NCBI GenBank assembly: GCA_020205615.1
Contig: CM035162.1
Location: 31,226,681 to 31,290,680, forward strand
Length of the DNA: 64,000 nt
Direction: 5' to 3'
Source of the DNA: Panax quinquefolius
Lineage: Eukaryota; Streptophyta; Magnoliopsida; Apiales; Araliaceae
Shown piece by piece: positions 36,701-45,340 of the stretch (its first letter is position 1; each line of letters opens with the position of its first letter). Both the position numbers and the translations under genes were made by a program. Below the pieces are notes generated by a model that was not told where the DNA came from, searched no databases, and saw nothing but the letters and a program-made list of their open reading frames with translations.

Positions 36701-37305
36701 CGAAGCCTATCTATTACATTTCAAGATCAACCTAACAGTTTTGATCTTTCTATCTATACATTCTATTACAGAATGATACACGTTAAGAGCTTAGATCAAC
36801 CTAACAAATTTGATTTATCACTAAGTCCTCGTACATATCTTACTTGAAGGACTTTACAAATAATCATGAGCATATACATTAAAACATCAAATCATAATAT
36901 GCATTCTCCCAACATAATAGTTAATATTTTTTTTTATTTTTTTTACTTTATTAATGTGCTCATTCTGTCATTCAGCTAAAAAATCTAATTTCGCCATTCA
37001 GTTCAATCATCTGACCGATTCAGTCATTCAGACAATTTTTTTTCCAAAATAAACGTATTTAATGGCTGACCGACATATGTATTCAGTCCTAAACATACAG
37101 TCCCTTAGACACAATACTTTAGAGTAAAGTTAAGAGTCCATTGTAACATAGCTAAGATCAGTAAGTAAGAAATTTTTTAGGAAATGAACCTACTCGCATT
37201 TTGATCCTCTCGATCGGACAATTCTAGCTCCCAAAGTTCTACATTTGTGTTTTAAGGTAGGCTTGTCGCTTTCATTAACCATACAACCAGATTCATTATG
37301 ATTTA

Positions 37306-37706
37306 GGTGGTGTTTAATAAAACTGAATAATTAAGATCTGAATAGTTAATACATTTTAATAAATTAGATCATTTGAATAAAATAACATATGAATTTAAAA
37401 AACTGTTTGATAACTAAAAATGTATAACATCTTAATGACACTATTTTACTATTTTAACCCTCTGAGTTATTTAAAAATTTTATTTGAATGATCTTAAAAT
37501 TTGAAATTGAAATAGTACAATATTTATTGAGGAAATTTTTGTCCATAAATTTTAAATAAACTATTAAGAAGCAACTCTTAATAGGTAAGATTTAAATTTC
37601 TGTCTTAACGATTAGAGGCCAAAAAAATTTACCAATTAATATTTGCCTCTGACCGAAGCAGAGACAGATAAATTAAGAGGCATTCAGACACAAACAAACA
37701 CCTTAC
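37306..37706. mobile_element. hAT-like MITE
   Basis: The left end GGTGGTGTTTAATAAAACTG and the inverted right end GGTGTTTGTTTGTGTCTGAA are similar. The interior repeats CTGAATA / ATTCAG motifs. A related relic lies at about 42215-42420. There is no coding sequence, and the target duplication is not clear. Confidence 0.45.
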
Positions 37707-38139
37707 CCTGTTTCCTTCATGCTTCTCATCAATGGATTCATTAATTTCTCATTAGAATTCTTTGTTTTGCCTTCATGCTGTTCTTTTGTTGGTGAAATCT
37801 CCTTGTTGCATCCATTTTTTCCATATAATCTAACAAGAAATTTTGAAGAACCATCGTAGCTGAAAATTAAAAAGTCTCCCAACTCTAAGCAATTATCTTC
37901 AACAACCCCTTCTCAAGAATCACATTATTGCCCACCTTTTTAAGGTTTACAGACTATGTTCTGTTCATAGGACTTTCAAGTATAGATGTCTGAGGTAAAG
38001 CTCCTTTAAAATGCTGGTGGAATTTTCTACATAAAATCAACAATTAAAAGATTACTTCTTCCCCTCCCCCCTCCCGTAGTTAACCTTGGTTATGTAACAC
38101 TGCATCAGTTTCAAAATATAAGATCAATTTACAGTCTTT

Positions 38140-38740
38140 AAAGTCAATATAGATATATCTAAATCAAATATGATGTAGTTTATTTAAATTTTGAAAAAAA
38201 CAAATTTTGCAACTAATTAAGATAATTTATACTCCCACTATTCCAAAAAGATGAACAAAGTACAGTTTACACATATATTAATAAAAAATAAAAAGTAGGA
38301 GAAAGAGAGTAAAAAAATTAAAATTTGAGATTATATAAAGTGATGATTATTTTTAATTTTTATACTAATAAACCCCTTCAAATGAAATATTTATGATTGT
38401 ATAAAGTGATGATTACTTTTAATTTTTATACTAATAAAACTCCTTAAATAAAATATTTATCTTTATGTATTTTATCTCATCGTTTTGAGAATTAAAAGAG
38501 TAATATTTATGAATTGTATTACATAAAATCAAAATAATTATACTTTTATGGCGGACTACCAAAAATCATATTTTTCACACCATACAACACAAATAATGAG
38601 GTAAAAAAAGTCCAAAAATCACAATTTTACGAGAGCAGATCCTCTGTCCCTCACTTAAATTTTGATATCTGGCTTCTTATTTTATTTTAGAGTTAATTGG
38701 TGCTCCAATATATGCACAGATAACGAGGCAAAGAAAAGTT
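38140..38740. repeat. Diverged duplicate, copy 2
   Basis: Collinear with 17181-17690 over most of its length. It has an extra block of about 70 bp near 38630-38700 before the shared GCACAGATAACGAGGCAAAG segment. Confidence 0.65.
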
Positions 38741-38823
38741 ACCAGTTCTTATTGAGACAAAAAAAAAAAAAGGTTTACCTATTGTTGAGAGCTCTGATCG
38801 GGAAGGTAAACTTTAAAGAATTC

Positions 38824-38946
38824 ATGGCAGCGGCCATTAGAGGAAGGGTTGTGGTTGCTACTGCTCCTTTTCACCATCCCCTCTCCTTTCTTACTCAAGA
38901 TTTAACTATTCCCTTTCACACGGTCAAGGGAGGGAAGGAAAGATAG
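38824..38946 (+). other. Short coding-like segment of 40 codons
   Basis: An ATG in a GAATTCATGGC context opens 40 codons starting MAAAIRGRVVVATAPFHHP, locally GC-richer and Ala-, Val- and His-rich, as at the start of an organelle-targeted protein. It stops at 38944-38946 and no further exon is evident. It may be the first exon of a lost gene. I do not recognise it. Confidence 0.25.
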
Positions 38947-39241
38947 AAAATTTAGGTATTCATACTGTTTTTATTATAATTTTTGACCCGTTTAAAATTA
39001 CGGAATCTATAATATATCAAATCAAACTTATAGGGAACAATTACATATTCTATTACATTTTAAAAATAATTACAACAATAGTGCACTCATAAAATTTTTA
39101 CACAACTAATACACTTCGATATTTATTTACAATATTAGTGTAATTAGGATTCCTTAATTTAGGGAATTAGTATTCAATTAGAATTCCTTAATTTAATGAA
39201 TTAGTATTAAATTAAGTAATTAATATATCTACATATTAAAA

Positions 39242-39436
39242 CAAATTAAAGTGGCGTATATATATGAAGCACGAATTGACTGGGACAGAGTAGAACCTGC
39301 AAGTGGCATCGACGTCTTTCATGAGTTTGGAGACGAGCTTTTCACGAAGGTCCCGGCCAAAGTGGCGGGGATGAAGTTGCATGTTTCTCTCCAATACTAT
39401 GTGGAAAAATATTTTCTCTCTCTCTTAATTCCTTAA
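39242..39436 (+). pseudogene. Coding-like cargo of the second MULE-like element
   Basis: An open frame of about 60 codons, GC-richer than its surroundings, reading through EARIDWDRVEPASGIDVFHE and DELFTKVPAKVAGMKLHVSL before ending at TAA. It has no counterpart in the element near 5 kb. Probably an exon fragment; family not recognised. Confidence 0.3.
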
Positions 39437-39719
39437 CAACAATTCAAAATACTGCAAATTTCTTCGTCTTCTCCGACGATATACGAAGGCGAAGCCCTCT
39501 GCTTTCTGAGTATTTTTGTGAGAGAGACAGAATGTTGGGCTTTAAACCGAAAAAGTAAAGGATGAATTCATCTTCTTGCAATTAACATTTTTTATTCTAT
39601 GCCTCCATCAAATTCACGCCGCCTCTTTTAGAACATTGATTAGAGTTGTGCCCAGGTAAGGGTTTGTCATGTTATGTTTTCTATTGCAATTTATGGCTTT
39701 GCAATTTATTTTTTATGAA

Positions 39720-40260
39720 TATTTGGTTACCCATGTAATTAAAATTGTTACACTTTTAGATGAAGGTTTGGCTACCAACTGCAACATATTCATAATAACC
39801 TTTTAAAAATAAAATTATTTTGAATATGGTGCAGTTGATAGCCAAACCTTCATACAAAGGTAACCATTTTAGTTTTTGTGGGTAACCAAATATTCATAAA
39901 AAAAAGGTTATCTTGGTATAAAGATTTGGTTACCTTGGTATAAATGTTTGGTTACCTTGGTACGAATGGTTGGTTATCAATATTACATTACACATCACTC
40001 TCTTATCTCTCTCTTTTCTATGCAGTGTTCAATTTTTTATTTACCTTCATAAAATTGGTTGCCAAACTTTTAGACCAAGGTAACAAATTCATACTGCATG
40101 TGTGAAGGTAGATTTGGTTACCTTGGTATAAAGGTTTGGTTACCTTGGTATAAATGTTTGGCTACCTTGGTACGAAAGTTTGGTTATCAATATTACATTT
40201 CACATCAGTATCTTATCTCTCTCTTCTCTATGCAGTGTTCTATTTTTTATTGGTTACCTT
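39720..40260. repeat. GGTTACCTTGGTA motif cluster
   Basis: At least eight close copies of TTGGTTACCTTGGTA(T/C) or its complement, interspersed with AAGGTTTGG, some in a tandem unit of about 27 bp (39910-39970 and 40100-40160). A weaker version is at 5580-5880 in the sister element. Confidence 0.65.
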
Positions 40261-40639
40261 GGTAGAAACGTGGACATGGTTGTAGTAGAGAAATGAGGTC
40301 AGAGCAGAGAAGGTACTAGAGGAGGAAGAGAGAGAAAATGATAATGGATGTCCACTGTTGTTACAAAATAGTTGTAGTTTTTGGGTTTTGAAAAATAGTT
40401 GTGACGGTTATTATTTTGAATTTGAATTTATTTTTGTTGTTAGATCCCAAATCTTTGAATTTGAATTTGAATTATTAATTATGGCAGTTATTTTCCTTGA
40501 TTTTAGGTTTCTTTATTAATGTGAATTGTACTATTTTTGTAATATGGGTCCTAATTACACTCTTTTTATAATTATTTGATTGATGCATTATTTTTGTAAT
40601 TACTTTCTATTTGTTGTATACTTATGTAAAGGACCCGAG

Positions 40640-41382
40640 GACACATTAAAAGCCCAAAAAAGGCCTGAAAAGAAGTGTTTGGGGCTTTTGAAGTTTTTAT
40701 CAGTTTTGAACTTATTTGAATTATTTCGTAATTTAACTATTCTTTTCGTAATTAGAATTTTCAGGTTATTGTTTAGTATTTAAAGAATGCTTTAATGTGT
40801 TTTAGGGTTAACTGCCATTATTCTATTTTATAAAATATTATGACTACTTAATAAGTTTTTCCAACTTTATGAATTTCTGTAATTATAAAATTACATAAAT
40901 TCAATTTTTGTAATTGTAAAATTATATAAATTCAATTTCTATAATTATTTCTATTATTTATTTAGTGTTTGGCTATGTCACCCTTAATTACGCTCAACGA
41001 ACTTGTATGTAGGGGATCCGAAATCAATAAATTTTAGATCCTTTGTGGGTCCCTTTATTATGCTATTAATGTAGTATTAAATTAAAGATAAATAAGTTAG
41101 GCGTTACTAAAAAGCATATCTTTAAATTTTATAAATTTTGCTAATGATAAAATGTAGTAAGAATAATATTAATAGAGAAAAAAAAAGTGAATGGGACTCT
41201 AGTTTTGGGAGAGGGAATCAAGTGGTTAGTGATAATAGACACGTAATTCATATATTTTATTATTTTTAATTTTATTATTTTTATTATATTAATTTGTTAA
41301 ATTAATATGTTTTATTTTATTTTATAAGATTTAATATTTTATTACAATAAAGTCAAAATTTGAACTATTTTAATTTAGAAAA

Positions 41383-41384
<2 letters not shown>
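40640..41384. other. AT-rich intergenic stretch
   Basis: No gene or clear repeat. It has a short direct repeat of AATTCAATTT(T/C)TGTAATTA near 40880-40945 and long A/T runs. Confidence 0.4.

Positions 41385-41434
<50 letters not shown>
41385..41434. repeat. (TA)n microsatellite
   Basis: An uninterrupted AT dinucleotide run of 50 bp. Confidence 0.95.
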
Positions 41435-41438
<4 letters not shown>

Positions 41439-41474
41439 GTCAGTTTTAAAGTTAAATTAAAGAGCGAAAAGATT

Positions 41475-41600
41475 TAACTGTCGCGTTTAGAAATTGTCTA
41501 TAGCGACAGTTCGATTCGTCATCATAGCCATGTAGTCTTTGGCGACGGGTCGAACCGTCGTCATAGACACCAAAGACGACGGTTCGTCTTTGATTCGCTT
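41475..41600. repeat. GACGGTTCG inverted and direct motif cluster
   Basis: Several CGACGGTTCG-like motifs in both orientations (GCGACAGTTCG, GCGACGGGTCGAACCGTCG, GACGACGGTTCGTC). The middle one is nearly palindromic. The GC content contrasts with the surroundings. It could be the subterminal part of a DNA transposon; no ends were found. Confidence 0.4.
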
Positions 41601-41824
41601 TTTAAAGTTCGTTTTAGAGTCTCTCCGTATATGTACAAGAAATTAAACATCAACTTAAACCATATCTGAAACTTTATATGAGGAGAGAATGATATAAGAA
41701 TCTTAAAATCATCTTTGTTCAATTCACAATATCACCAATTTACATGACCCAAACAAAATTTGCATAACAGAGCAACAAGACATAATAATATAGAAGAAGC
41801 AGCCTTATTTATTTATGATGATAA

Positions 41825-42013
41825 TCATATATTAATTTTCCGAGCCTGAGCAGGAGCAGAGCTTCCGGGTGGTGGTGTTGGCACTCCAAAAACTTGAGCA
41901 CTTGTGGTGACGTCGTCTCGCCGGCCATTAGCTCTTCCCAGGAAGTAACACCCAAATCCAACAAGTAAAGAAAGCAGAATCAATGGCAGGGAGATCACTA
42001 CAACCAAACCCAT
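41825..42013 (-). CDS. Small single-span membrane protein, 62 aa
   Basis: One exon. The start was taken at the ATG at 42013, because the frame upstream has no other ATG. The protein begins MGLVVVISLPLILLSLLVGF, an N-terminal hydrophobic segment of about 23 residues acting as signal anchor or membrane span. A basic GRANGRR stretch follows, then a Pro/Ser-rich tail containing VFGVPTPPPGSS. A TATA-like TTATATATTC lies about 65 bp upstream on the same strand. Hydrophobic start, GR-rich hinge and VFGVP..PPP tail recall small uncharacterised plant membrane proteins. The function is unknown. The neighbours give no hint. Confidence 0.65.
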   Translation of the reverse strand: MGLVVVISLPLILLSLLVGFGCYFLGRANGRRDDVTTSAQVFGVPTPPPGSSAPAQARKINI

Positions 42014-42078
42014 TCTTCTTCTAAAGATAAAAAAGGAACAAAGTAGATGTGTAATGGAGTGTGGCACAAAAAGGAGAG

Positions 42079-42089
42079 AATATATAAGA
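42079..42089 (-). promoter_or_regulatory. TATA-like box of the small membrane protein gene
   Basis: On the minus strand, CTTATATATTC lies about 65 bases before the ATG, a fitting position for a plant TATA box with a short leader. Confidence 0.4.
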
Positions 42090-42809
42090 ATAGGAGCTCT
42101 AAGTTACTTTGCCTCTCTGGAAGGAATTTTTTTATATTTTTGTATTTTTATTTTTTAGATTCTGTGATGGGGATTGGAGAAAACATATGAAAGAGTTGAG
42201 TTTTGTTCAAGTATCCAAATTTTAAAGATCATTATTGATTTTTGAAAAGTCAATTTGAGACTTTTTAAATTTAAAAATCATTCAAATGTTTTATACTTTT
42301 TAGTTATCAAACAACTTTTTAAAAAAAAGTTCATATATGTTATTTTACTCGGATCAAATGATCTAATTTATTAACCATTCAGATCTTAATTACTCAATTT
42401 TATCAAATACAACCTTCAACTACTTCATAATATGAGCCGTAACATGTGATTATTTACTCTATGGTGGTGGAGAAAATTTGTTTAATGATGCCTATTTACT
42501 CTTTATTTGGTTTTGTTTGTATTGAGTATTGACACAAATTTAGCGACCATATATATCATTTCTCGTCTCAATAATTGTATGATATGAAATTTTATTATTT
42601 TAAATAATTTTCTACTTTATCAAACGTGTTTCAATTAAAAGTACATATTTTTTGTTTCAGCTAAAAGTGTGTTTTCAACTCAAATCTTCGGAGAGTTATC
42701 AAAAACTGAACTATTTTTATTTTTAACTTGAAAGTATTTTTAATCCATCTAAATTAAAGCTCCCCAAACGGGCTCTTAGTTAAGAAGAAAATACATAAAT
42801 TATTTATTA

Positions 42810-42810
<1 letters not shown>

Positions 42811-42861
<51 letters not shown>
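42811..42861. repeat. (TA)n microsatellite
   Basis: TA dinucleotide run of about 51 bp. Confidence 0.95.
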
Positions 42862-42863
<2 letters not shown>

Positions 42864-43071
42864 TCAAGATCGAAGATTCTCCTTAAATAAAGATTCTTTT
42901 ATTAAAATTACGCTTTTTTGGAGGACGCGGCAGTGGTATTTTTATAATACGCTGGTGGCATTGTCCATCGTTAAAAGTATAGATTTACGGTTGTATTTAA
43001 TCAAACCGTTTGCTTTAAAGGGGGGTGAATTTCGGGTGAGTAGTAAGATAAGAGGTATGACTGACTTCTCG

Positions 43072-43073
<2 letters not shown>

Positions 43074-43104
<31 letters not shown>
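43074..43104. repeat. (TA)n microsatellite
   Basis: TA dinucleotide run of about 31 bp. Confidence 0.95.
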
Positions 43105-43109
<5 letters not shown>

Positions 43110-43259
43110 GAATAGGAAAAAGACCATATATAGCCAGCTTACTTGGAGATAAATTAATCTTCTCTTCAAGTTCAAGGTAATTTCCTAGTCCTGTTCGAAC
43201 TAGGATCGTCATATAACCTCCTAATCCTGTACGAACTAGGACATATACCCTAATCGCCA

Positions 43260-43261
<2 letters not shown>

Positions 43262-43301
<40 letters not shown>
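43262..43301. repeat. (TA)n microsatellite
   Basis: TA dinucleotide run of 40 bp, about 100 bases before the F-box start codon, within the likely promoter or leader. Confidence 0.95.
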
Positions 43302-43304
<3 letters not shown>

Positions 43305-43401
43305 ATACTATAGCCTATAGATCCCCATTTCAATATCATCTATAGGTTTCTTGATAAACCCTTCTGAATTAAACCCCTTAAACCCTCTTCTTTTCATAAA
43401 A

Positions 43402-44622
43402 ATGTCCACCAAAAAAAGAAGACTACTTTCATCACCTTCATCAAATTGGACCAAACTTCCCACCGATCTTTTAGAATCCGTCCTAAAGAGATTGTCCTTT
43501 CTTGACATGTTCCGTCTCAAACACGTCTGCCGTTCTTGGGAATCCTCTGTTTCAAAATCTCGTCTCTTCTCTTCTTTTTCACAGCTTCAACCACCATTAT
43601 TAATGGTTCCTACAGATCACCGAGAATACTATGATGATGAAAATAGCAATAATGGGTGTTGTTTTTTCAATCTTGAAGAGAAATTAGGCCATTACGAGTT
43701 GAATAACTTGTGGGGTTATGATCATAATTGCATTGGATCTTCACAAGGGTGTTTGATAATTTTGGACAAAAGAGAAGGAGCTTTATTCGTCTTCAATCCC
43801 TTTCAAATCGAAACTCGAAAGATGAATCTTCCTTCATGTTTGGATGGGATTACTAAAGCTATTCTAACTTGGGACCCCATTTGTTATGGAAAAAAGTTTG
43901 GAGTTGTGATCATTCATGGTACCATTTTCTCCAAGATTGCATTCTTGATGCACGGTGACACCAAGTGGACTGATCTTGAAGGTTCAAATGGATCGTACGA
44001 CGATATAATATGCAGAGAAAATTATTTATTTGCATTATCTGATGTTTCTTCTGTTGAAATTTGGGATTTCACAAGTTTAGTCCCTGTGAAGATGGGGAAG
44101 ATTGAGGTTTCCTTTTCGGATAAATTGATGGAACTTGGAGAGTGTTTTGAAGATCGTTATACTAGTAGGTCCTATTTAGTCGAATCTCGAGGCCATCTTC
44201 TTCTTGTTGCGAGGATTATTGGAGAATTTGTTAGGGAAGATGGTGAAGTTGTGAATGAAGGAGGGCTTCTTGATGATGAAGTTTACTCGCACTTGGATTG
44301 CCCCTACATGACGAAGAGATTCTATGTTTACAGTCTTGATCCTGGCGGGAAAAAATGGGGGAGAATTGAATCTTTGGGGGACGAAGCTGCTTTGTTCGTG
44401 GGCGGAAACCAGTCCAAGTCTGTTTCAGCTCAGGACTTTAAAGAAATTAAAGGGAACTCGATTTATTTTACGGATGATTATTGGGATCGGATGAATCTGA
44501 ATGAGAATGATATGTACGGAGGTCATGATATGGGTGTTTTTGATTTGAAGAAAGGAAGTATTAAGCAAATATTTCCAGGGGATTTGAAGAAGTTTGATCC
44601 GGCCCCATTTTGGCTTGTTTGA
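43402..44622 (+). CDS. F-box protein with DUF295 (KIB-type) domain, 406 aa
   Basis: A single exon. The start is the ATG at 43402 in an AAAATGTCC context; the frame extends upstream to 43351 without another ATG. An F-box lies at about residues 15-55 (LPTDLLESVLKRLSFLDMFR then HVCRSWE). Such proteins are usually adaptors that bind Skp1 in an SCF ubiquitin ligase. The rest resembles a DUF295 beta-propeller: GCLIILDK and LFVFNPF repeats, a WTDLE segment, and a C-terminal block with GNSIYFTDD, a GVFDLKKG strand and FWLV at the end. This layout is typical of plant F-box/KIB-like proteins, a large fast-evolving family with few known targets. It is intact, with no frameshift. It converges with the epimerase gene, 635 bp apart. 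Confidence 0.88.
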   Translation: MSTKKRRLLSSPSSNWTKLPTDLLESVLKRLSFLDMFRLKHVCRSWESSVSKSRLFSSFSQLQPPLLMVPTDHREYYDDENSNNGCCFFNLEEKLGHYELNNLWGYDHNCIGSSQGCLIILDKREGALFVFNPFQIETRKMNLPSCLDGITKAILTWDPICYGKKFGVVIIHGTIFSKIAFLMHGDTKWTDLEGSNGSYDDIICRENYLFALSDVSSVEIWDFTSLVPVKMGKIEVSFSDKLMELGECFEDRYTSRSYLVESRGHLLLVARIIGEFVREDGEVVNEGGLLDDEVYSHLDCPYMTKRFYVYSLDPGGKKWGRIESLGDEAALFVGGNQSKSVSAQDFKEIKGNSIYFTDDYWDRMNLNENDMYGGHDMGVFDLKKGSIKQIFPGDLKKFDPAPFWLV

Positions 44623-45257
44623 AAATTGAATATAGGCATACATTTGTGACTGATTAGGGTTGTTTTTGATTGATCAAAGTATCTATTAATATACTGTATT
44701 AGATTGAATTAATATGATGAAGCATTTCCTCTCTGTCATTTTTATTATATATATATTGTATATAAATACCAAATCCTTGTACCCCACCCCACTATACATT
44801 ACCTTAATAAAGTAAAGCCTAAAGGAAATATAAATGAATTGAAAGGCATTATAGAATAGAACCAAGATCTTACAAATTTAGCAACAAAAAAAAAAATAGA
44901 ACCAAGAACTGGCAGGCAGTTCTGCTCCCACATAAAGTCATAAAAAAAGAAAGAAAGTTGAGGCAATTGTAAAGCTATACCTGAATGGTATTATTATTAA
45001 ACTAATTACCTGTCAGAATTAAATATGGTAAGTCTCCTAAAACCCTCTAACCCGTATAATTAACATAATATTAATAAGTTAATAGATAATTAGATATTAT
45101 GTGAGAACTATATCAAAACCCCTACCCTTCAAAACCCTTATTCTAAGAGATTAGTAATAGAATTGAGGCAAAATCAGGCTCTGCATTGGGGGGTCAACCT
45201 AGTATTCCACTAAACTGTATTATGAAGATGTTTACCAAACTAGCCGGGCCGTAACCT
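44623..45257. other. Convergent intergenic region, two 3' UTRs
   Basis: AT-rich spacer between two stop codons facing each other. It probably carries both 3' UTRs and polyadenylation signals. The last 15 bases belong to the outer copy of a 49-bp tandem duplication. Confidence 0.5.
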
Positions 45258-45340
45258 TTAAGATGTGATTTTTGCCATCTCCTTGCCACCTGCCGGGCCG
45301 TAACCGTTATGATGCGATTTTTGCCATCTCCATGCCACCT
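45243..45340. repeat. 49-bp tandem duplication across the epimerase stop
   Basis: 45243-45291 and 45292-45340 are two copies of a 49-bp unit starting GCCGGGCCGTAACC, differing at five positions. As 49 is not a multiple of three, the second copy in reading order is translated in a new frame and supplies the last codons and the stop. Confidence 0.95.

Larger units (their letters stand above)
19077..36914. mobile_element. Outermost LTR-type element of the nested stack
   Basis: The element's own sequence is 19077-19818 and 36090-36914, about 1.56 kb. It begins TGTTAGTTCC, ends TCTCCCAACA, and is flanked by the 5-bp duplication TAATA (19072-19076 and 36915-36919). Size and ends fit a solo LTR, possibly Ty1/copia; the family is not certain. 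The left part has a 15-bp poly-G tract (19111-19125). The right part has an array of CTACGATC/CTCTACGTTT motifs. No coding region is seen. Everything between is later insertion. Confidence 0.65.
18674..37115. mobile_element. hAT-like TIR relic split by the MITE and the LTR stack
   Basis: The left part is 18674-18816, starting GGGTGTTTGATAAAAACTGA. The right part is 36915 to about 37115, ending near ATTCAGTCCTAAACATACAG. Both halves resemble another copy near 54734-55296. The MITE at 18817 and the LTR insertion at 19077-36914 separate the halves. The ends are only roughly inverted and no clear target duplication was found. Confidence 0.4.
39030..40635. mobile_element. Second MULE-like element, related to 4768-6332
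   Basis: The left about 180 bp and right about 900 bp match the element at 4768-6332, including the degenerate inverted termini (ATTACATATTCTATTACATT and TATGTAAAGGACCC) and the GGTAACC / TTGGTTACCTTGG motif cluster (39720-40260). The inner cargo differs. No matching 9-bp duplication was found, so it may be older or truncated. Confidence 0.55.
42215..43401. other. Intergenic region upstream of the F-box gene
   Basis: Contains a hAT-like relic (about 42215-42420) and three TA runs (42811-42861, 43074-43104, 43262-43301). A pair of TCCTAGTTCGAACAGGACTA-like repeats, each an inverted repeat, lies at 43180-43245 on the minus strand. There is no coding signal. A very short leader is implied for the F-box gene. 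Confidence 0.5.

Noticed and set aside
42014..42067. Longer N-terminus for the small membrane protein
   Set aside because: The upstream codons begin at GTG with no ATG; the first ATG at 42013 starts directly at the hydrophobic segment.
43351..43401. Longer N-terminus for the F-box protein
   Set aside because: The frame opens at TTG, and the first ATG is at 43402 in a good plant context.
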